Shown here piece by piece: positions 9,375 through 18,554 of a stretch of DNA of 64,000 nt. Positions within the stretch are counted from its first letter, which is position 1. Every line of letters starts with the position of its first letter. The notes below the pieces were generated by a model, which was not told the DNA's origin, searched no databases, and was given only the letters and a program-made list of their open reading frames with translations. The position numbers and the translations under genes were made by a program. The DNA is from Sphaerisporangium corydalis (GTDB lineage: Bacteria > Actinomycetota > Actinomycetes > Streptosporangiales > Streptosporangiaceae): positions 19,254 to 83,253 of the forward strand of contig NZ_JANZYP010000046.1 in the NCBI RefSeq assembly GCF_025506355.1, read 5' to 3'.

Positions 9375-10946
9375 ATGGCACAAGCGCTGGCCGCGCCGCC
9401 CGCCGCGCCGGAGCGACGCGGGCACGGCCATCCTTGGCTCACACTGCTCGCCGTCGCGCTCGGCGTGATCATGGTAATGCTCGACGGCACCGTCGTCGCC
9501 ATCGCCAACCCGGTGATCGGCAAGGACCTGGGGGCCTCGCTCTCGGACCTTCAGTGGATCACCAGCGGCTACCTGCTCGCCCTGGCCGTCTTCCTGATCA
9601 CCGCCGGCAAACTCGGCGACCTGTTCGGGCACAAGCGGGTCTTCCTCGTCGGCATCGCGGGCTTCGCGCTCACCTCGCTCGCCATCGGCCTCACCTCCTC
9701 GATCGGCGTGCTGATCGCCCTGCGGGTGCTCCAGGGCCTGTTCGGCGCGCTGCTCCAGCCCGCGGCCCTCGCGCTGCTGCGCGCCGCCTTCCCGGCCGAG
9801 CGGCTCAACATGGCGATCGGCATCTGGGGCGCGGCGATCGGCCTGTCGAGCGCCGCCGGCCCGATCGTCGGCGGCGTGCTGGTGGAGAACGTGAGCTGGC
9901 AGTCGGTCTTCTTCATCAACGTGCCCGTCGGCGTGGTCGCGCTGATCGTCGGGCTCTGGGTGATCAAGGAGAGCAGGGCCGAGTCCCTGTCGAGGATCGA
10001 CGCACCCGGCGTGCTGCTGCTGTCCGGCGCGATGTTCTGCCTGGTGTGGGCGATCATCAAGGCCCCGGGCTACGGCTGGGGCGACACCAGGACCATCGCG
10101 TTCTTCGCGGGCGCCCTCGTCCTCGGGGTCGCGTTCGTCCTGTGGCAGCGCAGGGCGGCCGAGCCGCTGCTGCCCCTCAGCCTGTTCCACAACGCGTCGG
10201 TCTCCATCGGCACCGCGCTCATGGTGCTGATGGCCTTCTCGATGTTCGGCGCCATGTTCTTCCTCACCTTCTACTTCCAGGGCGTGCACGGCCTGTCCCC
10301 GCTGGAGTCGGGCATGCGCATGCTCCCGATGAGCGCCGGCATGATCGTCGCCTCGCCGCTGGCCGGCTTCGCGCTCAGCAAGTTCGGCCCCCGGGTGCCG
10401 ATCGCCCTCGGCATGATCATCACCGCGGCCTCGATGTTCCTGCTCTCCCGCCTCGGGCTGGAGGCCTCCTACTTCGACACCGCCATCCCGTTCGTGCTAC
10501 TCGCCTTCGGCCTGTCGCCGGTCATGGTGGGCGCCACGGAGGTCATCGTCGGCAACTCGCCCGAGGAGCTGAGCGGCGTCGCCGGAGGCATGCAGCAGTC
10601 GGCCATGCAGGTGGGCGGCTCGCTCGGCACCGCCGTGCTCGGCGCGCTGATCACCGCCAAGGTGGCCGACGTCCTGCCCGGCAACCTCGCCGCGGTCAAG
10701 CTGCCCTCCACCCCCGCCCAGATCGACGCGATGAAGAACGCCGTCGCGCTCGGCGTCGCGCCCGTGCCGCCCGGGGCCCCCAAGCCGGTGGCCGACGCGC
10801 TCACCCAGGCCGCGCACCTCTCCTTCCTTGAGGGCATGCACTTCGGCTTCGGCGTGGCCGTCGCGGTGGCCGTGCTCGCGGCGATCCTCGCGCTGTTCGT
10901 CAAGGCGGGCCGCAAGACCGACGCCGCGGCCGTGCACGTGGGCTGA
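9375..10946 (+). CDS. MFS transporter, DHA2 (14-TM, EmrB/QacA) family
   Basis: The 523-residue protein belongs to the drug:H+ antiporter-2 family, which exports hydrophobic drugs using the proton gradient. The first helix contains the D1 motif LDGTVVAIANPVI, and the loop after helix 2 carries KLGDLFGHKRVFLVG (motif A). Motif C appears as AAIGLSSAAGPIVGGVL. About 14 hydrophobic segments are visible, and the C-terminal half shows the expected GGMQQSAMQVGGSLG segment. The start is the ATG at 9375; the in-frame extension upstream covers the promoter and is not coding. Regulation is by the divergent TetR gene. The substrate cannot be told from sequence. Confidence 0.9.
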   Translation: MAQALAAPPAAPERRGHGHPWLTLLAVALGVIMVMLDGTVVAIANPVIGKDLGASLSDLQWITSGYLLALAVFLITAGKLGDLFGHKRVFLVGIAGFALTSLAIGLTSSIGVLIALRVLQGLFGALLQPAALALLRAAFPAERLNMAIGIWGAAIGLSSAAGPIVGGVLVENVSWQSVFFINVPVGVVALIVGLWVIKESRAESLSRIDAPGVLLLSGAMFCLVWAIIKAPGYGWGDTRTIAFFAGALVLGVAFVLWQRRAAEPLLPLSLFHNASVSIGTALMVLMAFSMFGAMFFLTFYFQGVHGLSPLESGMRMLPMSAGMIVASPLAGFALSKFGPRVPIALGMIITAASMFLLSRLGLEASYFDTAIPFVLLAFGLSPVMVGATEVIVGNSPEELSGVAGGMQQSAMQVGGSLGTAVLGALITAKVADVLPGNLAAVKLPSTPAQIDAMKNAVALGVAPVPPGAPKPVADALTQAAHLSFLEGMHFGFGVAVAVAVLAAILALFVKAGRKTDAAAVHVG

Positions 10947-10962
10947 CGACCCCTCTCTACCG

Positions 10963-10992
10963 GTACGGCCCGCGCGCCCGCGCGGGCCGTAC
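10963..10992 (+). terminator. Strong hairpin terminator after the MFS gene
   Basis: A perfect 13-bp stem (GTACGGCCCGCGC / GCGCGGGCCGTAC) closes a four-base loop 16 bases after the stop codon. It is followed by GC-rich sequence without a T-run. The stem strength and position make it the likely end of the exporter transcript. Confidence 0.75.
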
Positions 10993-11082
10993 GCCGTCGT
11001 GCGGCCTCCTCGCCGGCCCGCGCGGGCCGATTGGGAGGTTCGTCCGCCTGAGCGGCCCTGGGCGCACGTAGACTCGGGTGTT

Positions 11083-11340
11083 GTGAGCACGAAGATCCTT
11101 CCCGAGAGCGAAGTGCGGCCGAACCTCTCCCACGGTGACGATGGAGATCACGAGCGGTTCTCGCACTACGCCGACAAGAACAAGATCACCGAGAGCATGG
11201 TCTCCGGTACTCCCATCCGGGCCCTCTGCGGCAAGATCTGGGTCCCCAGCCGCGACCCCAAGAAGTACCCGGTGTGCCCCGAGTGCAAAGAGATCTACGA
11301 GGGCCTGCCGATGGGCGGCCAACCCGGCGGCGGCAAGTGA
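11083..11340 (+). CDS. DUF3039 family small protein
   Basis: The 85-residue protein matches the actinobacterial DUF3039 family (function unknown). It has an acidic N-terminus, then HYADKNKITESMVSGTPIRA, then a putative metal-binding cysteine set: ALCGKIW and VCPECKEIYEG. Three cysteines with the spacing C-x(n)-CPxC suggest a zinc-ribbon-like fold, perhaps completed by a histidine. A TAGACT at 11069-11074 lies eight bases before the GTG, consistent with a leaderless start. In many actinobacteria this gene sits close to a DEAD/DEAH helicase, and a helicase is encoded about 2 kb downstream here. Confidence 0.85.
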   Translation: MSTKILPESEVRPNLSHGDDGDHERFSHYADKNKITESMVSGTPIRALCGKIWVPSRDPKKYPVCPECKEIYEGLPMGGQPGGGK

Positions 11341-11411
11341 GTGTTGCTCCCGCCTGATCGGCGCCGCTGGAGCTAGCGTCAGCACTTCGACCTGCGAAAA
11401 CGGGGGAGTGC

Positions 11412-12308
11412 ATGGTGCGGCGCGCGGTGGCCGTGGGTTTGGTGTGCCTGTTGGCGTCCGGAGGTGTGCCCGGCCCGGCCCGCGCCGCGGTCGCGCGCAC
11501 CTGTCCCGACGCGCGGGCGCCCGGGGCCGGGGCGCGGCCCGCCGAGCCGGGCACGCCCGACGCCCGTGAGTCCGCCCTCATGCTCGCCGACATGCGCCGG
11601 CGGCTCCGCGCCTCGCACGCCCGGGTCCGCGCGACGGACCTGATCGTGGTGCCGCTGTGGATCCACGTCATCACCGACACGCGCATGGGCGCCCCCGACA
11701 TCGCGCTCGGCCCGCAGGTCGAGGCGCTCAACGCCGCGTACGGCGGGCGGCTGGGCGGGGCGGACACCCGCGTCCGGTTCGCCCTGCGCGGGGTGACGCA
11801 CACCGACAACGCGACCTGGTTCCGCGCGCCCCTCGCCAACGAGGCGCCGATGAAGGAGGCGCTGCACCGAGGCGGCGCTGAGACGCTGAACCTCTACGTG
11901 GCGCAGCTCGGCGAGCTGGTGCTCGGGTACTCCACCTACCCTCACTGGTACCGCGGCCGGCCCGCCCTGGACGGCGTGGTGATCGACTGGCGCAGCCTGC
12001 CCGGCGGCTCGCTGCGCGACTTCTCCAGGGGGTACACCGGCGTCCACGAGATCGGCCACTGGCTCGGACTGCTGCACACCTTCGAGAACGGTTGCGCCCC
12101 GCCGGGGGACTCGGTCGACGACACCCCGCCCGAGGCCGTCCCCACGCAGGGCTGCCCGGCGCGCAAGGACTCCTGCCCGGAGCCCGGCGACGACCCGTCG
12201 CACAACTTCATGGACTACGCGCACGACCGCTGCATGTCCGAGTTCACCGCCGGGCAGGCCACCCGCATGCACGAGATGTGGGCCGCCTACCGCCTCTCAC
12301 CCGTCTGA
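11412..12308 (+). CDS. Secreted zinc metalloprotease, M43 (pappalysin-like)
   Basis: The 298-residue protein has a signal peptide (VRRAVAVGLVCLLASGG) and an Ala/Pro-rich pro-region. The catalytic domain carries the extended metzincin motif HEIGHWLGLLHTF (zinc ligands His, His, His and the catalytic Glu) and a downstream Met-turn, NFMDYAHDRCMSEFT. The segment VHVIT-like VPLWIHVITDTRM and the AL-AAYGG region match M43 cytophagalysin-type enzymes. Five cysteines around the active site (NGCAPPGD, QGCPARKDSC, DRCMS) imply disulfides, consistent with export. A GGGGGAG ribosome site precedes the ATG. It would degrade extracellular protein. Confidence 0.9.
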   Translation: MVRRAVAVGLVCLLASGGVPGPARAAVARTCPDARAPGAGARPAEPGTPDARESALMLADMRRRLRASHARVRATDLIVVPLWIHVITDTRMGAPDIALGPQVEALNAAYGGRLGGADTRVRFALRGVTHTDNATWFRAPLANEAPMKEALHRGGAETLNLYVAQLGELVLGYSTYPHWYRGRPALDGVVIDWRSLPGGSLRDFSRGYTGVHEIGHWLGLLHTFENGCAPPGDSVDDTPPEAVPTQGCPARKDSCPEPGDDPSHNFMDYAHDRCMSEFTAGQATRMHEMWAAYRLSPV

Positions 12309-12492
12309 CCGTCCCTCTCCCGCCCGAGGCGCCCGCCGTCACTCGCGCCACACCGGTCACACCCGTCACACCGCGCGGCCGCGCGCCGGGATCCGGTGGC
12401 CCCAGGTGATGCTTTTCCGGGCGACATGCACGGTGTTCGTTGACGGATGGGCGTCCCGGGTGCCGATACTCAGTGCACCGGGAGGAGGCGCG

Positions 12493-13173
12493 GTGGACGA
12501 GCACTGGACCGAGCGACGGCCGTACGGCGACCACACGTGGCCCGCGCCGCAGGAGGAGGGCCTGCCGCCGTCCGCGAGGCTGTACGGGGCGCCCGCGCCG
12601 CCATCGAGGGTCAGGATGCCCTCGTGGCTCAGGAGGGCGCTGGTCCTCGTCGTGGGGCTCGCCGCAGGGGTCGCGGTGGTCGCCGGGGCCGTCGCCCTGG
12701 TCATGTCCCGCCTCAACGCCCCCGGGCCCCCCGTGGACGTCGTGGACACCGCGGCCGGCGTGAGCTACCCGGTGCCCGAGGGATGGCGGCGCGGAACGGT
12801 CCCGCCGGTCACCGGCTTCACCTCCGTCGCCGGCGCCGACGGGGCCGCGCTGGTCATGTCCCGGCCGGGGGAGTCGGTCGACGTCTCCGGGCCGAGGGCC
12901 GCCGCGATCGACCTCGCCGACCTTTACTCCCGGCTGCTCCTGCACGGCGACACCGTCGACGTGGTGGACGATCGCACGGTGAGCGCGGGCGGGTTCACCG
13001 GTCATTCACGGGCGCTGCGGGCGAGCTACACCGACGTGGTCAACCAGCCGTCCTATCTGCGCGTGACGCTTCTCACCAAGGACGGCAGGACCGTGGTCCT
13101 CCTCGGCATGGCGCAGCCCGACGACCCGAGGCGGCGCGCCGAGATCGACGCCGTGCTCAAGGGCGTGAGATAG
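12493..13173 (+). CDS. Single-pass membrane protein, extracytoplasmic domain of unknown family
   Basis: From the GTG at 12493 (ribosome site GGAGGAGG just upstream) the protein has 226 residues. The N-terminal 45 residues are cytoplasmic and Pro-rich. One membrane helix follows (ALVLVVGLAAGVAVVAGAVA), then a roughly 155-residue outer domain that starts with a segment resembling YPVPEGWRR and ends with AEIDAVLKGVR. The outer domain resembles the small lipoprotein-like domains often found in actinobacterial cell-envelope proteins, but I cannot name it. The neighbours do not suggest a pathway. Confidence 0.7.
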   Translation: MDEHWTERRPYGDHTWPAPQEEGLPPSARLYGAPAPPSRVRMPSWLRRALVLVVGLAAGVAVVAGAVALVMSRLNAPGPPVDVVDTAAGVSYPVPEGWRRGTVPPVTGFTSVAGADGAALVMSRPGESVDVSGPRAAAIDLADLYSRLLLHGDTVDVVDDRTVSAGGFTGHSRALRASYTDVVNQPSYLRVTLLTKDGRTVVLLGMAQPDDPRRRAEIDAVLKGVR

Positions 13174-13435
13174 CGGTGACACCCGTGCTCAACGGGGGTG
13201 GGACAGGCCTGCGACCGGCCCGGGGACCCCGCCAGGGGCGGCCGGGCGGCGCCGCCGTGGACGCCCGTAGCACGAACGGCCGGGTATGGCGAGAATCCCC
13301 GGGCCCGGCACGTCTTGTCGGTGGCCCCCACTATGGTGGCTTCACTGTGAGGGAGCGAAACAAGCGCGACGACAAGATCATAAATCGGGGCGAAGGCCCG
13401 GTGGCCCGGAGAGGCCATCTGACCAGGAGGTCGGC

Positions 13436-15193
13436 GTGAGCTCGTCTGCCGCATCCCATCTGTCACCCGCCTATCCCGACCGCGCCGCGTGGGGCACCGC
13501 CCCGAAACTGCGCGCGTGGCAGCAGGAGGCCCTCGACCTCTACTTCCGGCGCGAGCCCCGTGACTTCCTCACGGTGGCGACCCCCGGCGCGGGCAAGACG
13601 ACGTACGCGCTGCGCATCGCGAGCGAGCTGCTGAGCCGCGGCGTCGTGCGCGCCGTGACGATCGTCACCCCCACCGAGCACCTCAAGCGGCAGTGGGCCG
13701 ACGCCGCCGGCCGGGTGGGCATCGCCATCGACCCCGAGTTCACGAACAGCCAGGGCAAGCCCTCCCCCGACTACACCGGCGTCGCGGTGACCTACGCCCA
13801 GGTGGCGATGCACCCCGCGCTCCACCGCAACCGCACCGAGGACCACCGCACGCTGGTCATCTTCGACGAGATCCACCACGCGGGCGACGCCAAGTCCTGG
13901 GGCGACGGCATCAGCGAGGCCTTCGAGCCCGCCACGCGGCGGCTGGGCCTCACCGGCACCCCGTTCCGCTCCGACACCAGCCCGATCCCGTTCGTCACCT
14001 ACGCCGAGGACGGCGAGGGCGTCCGGCGCAGCATGTCCGACTACTCCTACGGGTACGGGCCCGCGCTCGCCGACGGGGTGGTCCGCCCGGTCATCTTCCT
14101 GGCCTACGCCGGCGCGATGCGCTGGCGCACCCGCGCCGGCGACGAGATCACCGCCACGCTCGGCACGCCGCTGACCAAGGACCAGCTCGGCCAGGCCTGG
14201 CGCGCCGCCCTCGACCCGAAGGGCGACTGGATCCGCCAGGTCCTGATCGCCGCCGACAAACGGCTCACCGAAGTGCGCAGGGGCGTCCCCGACGCCGGCG
14301 CCATGGTGATCGCGACCGACCACGAGACGGCCCGCGCGTACGCCAAGCACCTCCGGGCGATCACCGGCCAGGGCGCCACGGTCGTGCTGTCCGACGACCC
14401 CGGCGCCTCCGACAAGATCAAGTCGTTCGGCGCCTCGGAGCAGCGCTGGCTGGTCGCGGTGCGCATGGTGTCGGAAGGCGTGGACATCCCGCGCCTGGCC
14501 GTCGGCGTCTACGCGACCAGCGTCTCCACCCCGCTGTTCTTCGCCCAGGCGGTGGGGCGTTTCGTCCGCGCGCGCAGGCGGGGGGAGACCGCCTCGGTGT
14601 TCCTGCCCTCGGTGCCCACCCTCATGGGCCTGGCCGGCGAGATGGAGACCGAGCGCGACCACGTCCTCGACCGCAAGCTCCCCGAGGAGGGCCTCGACGA
14701 CTTCCTGGTCGAGGAGGCCCAGCAGAAGAAGGACAATCCCGACGTCCTCGGTGACGAACTGCCGTTCGAGACCGTCGAGGCGTCCGCCACCTTCGACCGG
14801 GTGCTGTTCGACGGCGGCGAGTTCGGCACGGCCGCCGAGACCGGCTCGGCCGAGGAGGAGGACTTCCTCGGCCTGCCCGGCCTGCTGGAGCCCGACCAGG
14901 TGGCGGTGCTGCTGCGCAAGCACCAGGCCGACCAGCAGGCCGCCAGGCGCCGCAAGGCGGCCGATCCCCGCCCCGAGCCGGTCCTTGCCCCCCACGAGGT
15001 GATGGGCGCCCTGCGCAAGGAGCTGAACGGCCTCGTGGGCGCCTGGAACCACCGCACCGGCCAGCCGCACGGCGTCATCCACGCCGAGCTCCGCCGCGCC
15101 TGCGGGGGCCCCGCCATCGCCCAGGCGTCCGCCGACCAGATCCGGCAGCGCATCGGCCAGATCCGCAAGTGGGCCGCCCAGCGCACCCGCTGA
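13436..15193 (+). CDS. DEAD/DEAH-box (superfamily 2) helicase
   Basis: The 585-residue protein has the SF2 core. The Q-like region KLRAWQQEALDLYFRR is followed by Walker A TPGAGKTTYA (motif I), motif II DEIHHAG, motif III LTGTPFRSD, and a second RecA domain with VRMVSEGVDIPRLAVGVY (motif V) and FAQAVGRFVRARRRGE (motif VI). A C-terminal region of about 150 residues, rich in charged residues, has no clear match. The start is the GTG at 13436, with AGGAGGTCGG upstream. This compact helicase family is conserved across actinobacteria near DUF3039; its substrate is not known to me. Both transcripts run into the twin hairpins before pncA. Confidence 0.88.
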   Translation: MSSSAASHLSPAYPDRAAWGTAPKLRAWQQEALDLYFRREPRDFLTVATPGAGKTTYALRIASELLSRGVVRAVTIVTPTEHLKRQWADAAGRVGIAIDPEFTNSQGKPSPDYTGVAVTYAQVAMHPALHRNRTEDHRTLVIFDEIHHAGDAKSWGDGISEAFEPATRRLGLTGTPFRSDTSPIPFVTYAEDGEGVRRSMSDYSYGYGPALADGVVRPVIFLAYAGAMRWRTRAGDEITATLGTPLTKDQLGQAWRAALDPKGDWIRQVLIAADKRLTEVRRGVPDAGAMVIATDHETARAYAKHLRAITGQGATVVLSDDPGASDKIKSFGASEQRWLVAVRMVSEGVDIPRLAVGVYATSVSTPLFFAQAVGRFVRARRRGETASVFLPSVPTLMGLAGEMETERDHVLDRKLPEEGLDDFLVEEAQQKKDNPDVLGDELPFETVEASATFDRVLFDGGEFGTAAETGSAEEEDFLGLPGLLEPDQVAVLLRKHQADQQAARRRKAADPRPEPVLAPHEVMGALRKELNGLVGAWNHRTGQPHGVIHAELRRACGGPAIAQASADQIRQRIGQIRKWAAQRTR

Positions 15194-15215
15194 GCGCCGG
15201 CCGTTCTGAAACGCC

Positions 15216-15276
15216 CGCGCCCAGTGTTCCCGCTGGGCGCGTTCTGAAAGCGGCCCGCCCGGCGTTGGGCGGGCCG
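15216..15276. terminator. Twin hairpins between convergent helicase and pncA genes
   Basis: Two perfect hairpins occur back to back. The first is CGCGCCCAG / CTGGGCGCG (15216-15224 with 15233-15241). The second is GGCCCGCCC / GGGCGGGCC (15252-15260 with 15267-15275). Each is followed by or embedded in a GTTCTGA repeat. They lie between opposing stop codons and probably terminate both strands. Confidence 0.7.
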
Positions 15277-15280
15277 GCCG

Positions 15281-15856
15281 TCAGGCCGTTCTGACGATGG
15301 GGGTGCCGACCAGCTCGACGCCGGCCGAGCCCAGCTCGGTGAGCGCCGTCGCGGTCGTGGCCTCGGCCACCCCCGCCGTCAGGTCGAGCAGCACGCGCGT
15401 CGCGAAGCCGTTCGCGGCGGCGTCCAGCGCGGTGGCCCGCACACAGTGGTCGATGGCGATGCCGACCACGTCCACCCGCTCGACCCCGCGCGAGCGCAGC
15501 CACTCCGCCAGGCCGGTGCCGTCGCCGCTCGCGCCCTCGAAGCCGCTGTAGGCGGCGCTGTGCCGGCCCTTGCTGAAGATCTCCTCGACGGCCGAGGTGT
15601 CGAGCGCCGGGTGGAAACCGGCCCCGTCGGTGCCGACCACGCAGTGCGGCGGCCAGCTGTGCACGTAGTCGGGCCGGTCGGCGAAGTGGGCACCGGGGTC
15701 CACGTGGTAGTCGCGGGTGGCGACCACGTGGTCGTACCCGCCGGACGCGGCGCGCGGGCCGATGGCCGCGGCCACCTCCGCGCCGCCGCCGACCGCGAGG
15801 CTGCCGCCCTCGCAGAAGTCGTTCTGCACGTCAACGATGACAAGAGTGGTCTTCAT
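15281..15856 (-). CDS. pncA: Nicotinamidase/isochorismatase-family hydrolase
   Basis: The 191-residue protein carries the nicotinamidase triad: Asp in [13 protein letters not shown], Lys in [15 protein letters not shown], and the nucleophilic Cys in [16 protein letters not shown]. The metal site is represented by [10 protein letters not shown]. It should hydrolyse nicotinamide to nicotinate in NAD salvage. The next gene on the same strand upstream is nicotinate phosphoribosyltransferase, whose substrate is nicotinate, which strongly supports the assignment over a generic isochorismatase. The start was set at the ATG at 15856 with GGCGAGGTGA upstream; the in-frame GTG at 15865 overlaps that ribosome site. 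Confidence 0.9.
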   Translation of the reverse strand: MKTTLVIVDVQNDFCEGGSLAVGGGAEVAAAIGPRAASGGYDHVVATRDYHVDPGAHFADRPDYVHSWPPHCVVGTDGAGFHPALDTSAVEEIFSKGRHSAAYSGFEGASGDGTGLAEWLRSRGVERVDVVGIAIDHCVRATALDAAANGFATRVLLDLTAGVAEATTATALTELGSAGVELVGTPIVRTA

Positions 15857-15935
15857 CGGGCTCACCTCGCCGATCAGGGGTGGTCAGGGCCGGGGGAGAA
15901 GGGTCAGAGGCCGGGAAGGGCCCGGGGGAGAGGGG

Positions 15936-17228
15936 TCAGGAGAAGACGGTCGGGATCGCCGGGTCGCCCTGGGAGAGCTGGTGGGCCGAGGAGGGGAGCT
16001 CCGCCATCGAGGCGCGGTGCCGTTCCCGCGCGGCCGCCAGTGGCTCGCGCCCGACGATCTCGCCGCCCCGCACCAGCTCGCGCAGCAGCGTCCGCGCGCC
16101 CTCGGGAGCGGCCTCCCCGGGCACGGTGGTGACCAGCTCGGCGGTGGCGACGCCGTCCTCGACGGCGCGGAACGCGGCCTTCTGGCCGCCCTTGCTCGGC
16201 TTGCCGACCGACTTCTTGGCCACCGGCGCGAGGACGCCGTCGCCCTCGTCCCGCGCGACGAGCTTGTAGACCATGGCCGCCGTCGGCGCCCCCGATCCGG
16301 TGGCGACCGAGGTGCCCACCCCGTACCCGTCGACCGGGGCCGAGGCCAGGGCGGCGATGGCGAACTCGTCCAGGTCGCTGGTGACCACGATGCGCGTGCC
16401 GGTGGCGCCGAGCGAGTCGAGCATCCGCCGCACCTCGTGGGCGGCCACGTCCAGGTCGCCGGAGTCGATGCGCACCGCCCCGAGCGCGGGACCGGCCAGC
16501 TCGACGGCGGTGCGCACGGCCTTGGCCACGTCGTAGGTGTCGACCAGCAGGGTGGTGCCGGGCCCGAGGGAGTCGATCTGCGCCTGGAAGGCCTCGTACT
16601 CCGAGCCGTGCAGCAGCGTGAAGGCGTGCGCGCTGGTCCCGGCGGTGGGCACGCCGTACCTGCTGCCGGCCATGAGGTTGGAGGTGGAGGAGAAGCCCGC
16701 GAGGTAGGCGGCCCGCGCGGAGGCGACCGCCGCCTGCTCGTGGGTGCGCCGCGAGCCCATCTCGATGATCGGGCGCGACCCGGCGGCGTGCACCATGCGG
16801 GAGGCCGCCATGGCGATCGCCGAGTCGTGGTTGAGTATGGAGAGGATCACGGTCTCCAGGAGCACGGCCTCGGCGAAGGCGCCCCGCACGACCATGATCG
16901 GAGAGCCGGGGAAGTAGCATTCGCCCTCGCGGTAGCCGAGCACGTCGCCCGAGAAGCGGTAGGACGCGAGGAAGTCCAGCGTCCGCTCGTTCACCACCTG
17001 GTGCCCGCGCAGGAACGCCAGTTCGGCGTCACCGAAGCGGAAGTCCTCGATCGCGTCCAGCACCCGCCCGGTGCCCGCGACAACCCCGTACCTGCGCCCG
17101 GCGGGAAGGTGGCGGGCGAAGACCTCGAAGACCGCGCTCCGGCCGGCCGCGCCGCTCTCCAGCGCCGCCTGCAGCATCGTCAGCTCATAGTGATCGGTAA
17201 GCAACGCGCTGCTCATGGGCATTGTCAC
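15936..17228 (-). CDS. pncB: Nicotinate phosphoribosyltransferase
   Basis: The 430-residue enzyme converts nicotinate and PRPP to nicotinate mononucleotide, the committed step of NAD salvage. Visible family features are [18 protein letters not shown] at the N-terminus, the active-site region [20 protein letters not shown], the segment [12 protein letters not shown] and the phosphate-binding [14 protein letters not shown]. The GTG at 17228 is chosen because TAGTCT ends seven bases upstream, the spacing of a leaderless promoter; ATGs at 17222 and 17216 are alternatives. It is followed by pncA 79 bases downstream, and is divergent from clpS with 39 bases between starts, so both promoters overlap. 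Confidence 0.92.
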   Translation of the reverse strand: MTMPMSSALLTDHYELTMLQAALESGAAGRSAVFEVFARHLPAGRRYGVVAGTGRVLDAIEDFRFGDAELAFLRGHQVVNERTLDFLASYRFSGDVLGYREGECYFPGSPIMVVRGAFAEAVLLETVILSILNHDSAIAMAASRMVHAAGSRPIIEMGSRRTHEQAAVASARAAYLAGFSSTSNLMAGSRYGVPTAGTSAHAFTLLHGSEYEAFQAQIDSLGPGTTLLVDTYDVAKAVRTAVELAGPALGAVRIDSGDLDVAAHEVRRMLDSLGATGTRIVVTSDLDEFAIAALASAPVDGYGVGTSVATGSGAPTAAMVYKLVARDEGDGVLAPVAKKSVGKPSKGGQKAAFRAVEDGVATAELVTTVPGEAAPEGARTLLRELVRGGEIVGREPLAAARERHRASMAELPSSAHQLSQGDPAIPTVFS

Positions 17229-17267
17229 AAGTCGAAGACTACGACCGGCGTAGGGCAGGATGGGAAT

Positions 17268-17558
17268 GTGGGTAGTACCGCTCCAGCCGAAGTCGAACGT
17301 CCCGCATCAGACGTCCGCCCCGACCTTCCATGGCTGACGCTCGTCTGGAACGACCCGGTGAATCTCATGTCATACGTGACCTACGTGCTGCAGACCGTCT
17401 TCGGCTATCCCAAGGCGAAGGCCGAGAAGCTCATGCTCGACGTGCACCACAAGGGCAGGGCCGTGGTGTCCAGTGGCACGCGTGAGGAGATGGAACGCGA
17501 CGTGCAGATCCTTCACTCCTACGGGCTGTGGGCGACCGTCCAGCGGGACTCCGCGTGA
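17268..17558 (+). CDS. clpS: ATP-dependent Clp protease adaptor ClpS
   Basis: The 96-residue protein matches ClpS, the N-degron adaptor that delivers substrates with bulky N-terminal residues to ClpC/ClpA. The signature [18 protein letters not shown] includes the Asn-Asp pair that binds the substrate N-terminus, and the helix [15 protein letters not shown] follows. The C-terminus [14 protein letters not shown] is typical. The GTG at 17268 matches the usual actinobacterial start; the long in-frame extension upstream is antisense to pncB and is rejected. The stop overlaps the next gene's start (GTGA), implying translational coupling. Confidence 0.94.
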   Translation: MGSTAPAEVERPASDVRPDLPWLTLVWNDPVNLMSYVTYVLQTVFGYPKAKAEKLMLDVHHKGRAVVSSGTREEMERDVQILHSYGLWATVQRDSA

Positions 17559-18082
17559 GCACGGGCTTCAGCTCCGCGGGCCGTGGCGGGGCGAGCATTC
17601 TGCTGGACGCGGGGGAGGCCTCGATCCTCCGCTCGCTGGTCGAGCAGGTGCTCGGCCTGGTCGAGCCCGGCGAGACCGGTGACGACCCCCTGCAGAAGGC
17701 GCTCGGCATCGGCTCGGCCGAGGTGCCGTCCGACCCCGTGCTCGCCCGCCTGTTCCCCTCCGCGTACGCCGACGACGACAAGGCCTCGGCGGAGTTCCGC
17801 CGCTACACCGAGGCCACCCTTCGCGAGGGCAAGCGCGCCGACGCCGAGACGCTGCTGGAGACCGCCGAGCAAGGAAAGGTCGAGCTCACCGCCGAGCAGG
17901 CGCAGTCGTGGCTGCGGGCGCTCAACGACGTCCGGCTGGCGCTGGGCGTGCGCCTTGAGGTCACCGAGGAGATCCACGAGGAACTGGCCGACATGGCCGA
18001 GAACGACCCGCGCTACCCGGCGTACGTCACCTACGACTGGCTCACCTACCTCCAGGACACGCTGGTCCGGGCGCTTTGGTAG
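17555..18082 (+). CDS. DUF2017 family protein, clpS partner
   Basis: The 175-residue protein matches the actinobacterial DUF2017 family, which nearly always follows clpS. Recognisable segments are [40 protein letters not shown] and [19 protein letters not shown]. It is helical and acidic with no catalytic motif visible. The start overlaps the clpS stop by four bases. The constant pairing with clpS suggests a role in regulated proteolysis, but this is inference from context only. Confidence 0.88.
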   Translation: MSTGFSSAGRGGASILLDAGEASILRSLVEQVLGLVEPGETGDDPLQKALGIGSAEVPSDPVLARLFPSAYADDDKASAEFRRYTEATLREGKRADAETLLETAEQGKVELTAEQAQSWLRALNDVRLALGVRLEVTEEIHEELADMAENDPRYPAYVTYDWLTYLQDTLVRALW

Positions 18083-18091
18083 CTTCCAGGC

Positions 18092-18502
18092 ATGCTGACG
18101 ATCTCACGGGAGCTGGTCGACAAGATCATCGCCCATGCCTGGGCCGATCACCCCGACGAGGCCTGCGGGGTGATCGCCGGGCCGGCCGGCTCCGACCGCC
18201 CCGAACGCTTCGTCCCCATGGAGAACGCCGAGCGGTCGCCGACGTTCTACCGCTTCGACTCCATGGAGCAGTTCCGCGTATGGCGTGACATGGACGAAGC
18301 CGACGAGGAGCCGGTGGTCGTCTACCACTCCCACACCTCCACCGAGGCCTACCCCTCGCGCACCGACGTGACCTACGCCTCCGAGCCGGGCGCCCATTAC
18401 GTGCTGGTCTCCACGGCCGATCCGGACAGCGTGCAGTTCCGCTCCTTCCGCGTGGTCGACGGTGTGGTGACCGAGGAGAAGGTCGAGATCGTCGAGGTGT
18501 GA
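18092..18502 (+). CDS. mec: Mec-type JAMM metallopeptidase (CysO-cysteine hydrolase)
   Basis: The 136-residue protein is a minimal JAB1/MPN/Mov34 domain. The zinc motif is complete: an upstream catalytic Glu in DEACGVIAG and HSHTSTEAYPSRTD (H-x-H-x7-S-x2-D). In Mycobacterium tuberculosis, Mec releases cysteine from the CysO-cysteine adduct made by CysM. The cysO and cysM genes follow 250 bases downstream, which supports the same role here. It may also trim the CysO C-terminus, as JAMM enzymes do for related sulfur carriers, because CysO here has extra residues after Gly-Gly. TAGCTT overlapping the DUF2017 stop lies six bases before the ATG and could be a leaderless promoter. Confidence 0.9.
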   Translation: MLTISRELVDKIIAHAWADHPDEACGVIAGPAGSDRPERFVPMENAERSPTFYRFDSMEQFRVWRDMDEADEEPVVVYHSHTSTEAYPSRTDVTYASEPGAHYVLVSTADPDSVQFRSFRVVDGVVTEEKVEIVEV

Positions 18503-18541
18503 CCCCCGGTGACGGCCATCGGCGCGAACCCCGGGAAGCGG

Positions 18542-18547
18542 TAGAGT
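18542..18547 (+). promoter_or_regulatory. Leaderless -10 element for the 38-residue leader ORF
   Basis: TAGAGT (18542-18547) ends seven bases before the ATG at 18555, so transcription would begin at or next to the A of the start codon. This is the usual spacing for leaderless actinobacterial genes. No ribosome-binding site is present, which fits. It would also be the promoter for cysO-cysM. Confidence 0.5.
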
Positions 18548-18554
18548 TGGGACC

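Noticed and set aside
13174..13435. Promoter for the helicase gene
   Set aside because: Candidate -35 and -10 boxes near 13315-13337 are too close together (11 bases) to be convincing.
15717..17267. N-terminal extension of clpS by over 500 codons
   Set aside because: The extension is antisense to pncB. ClpS homology starts at the GTG at 17268.
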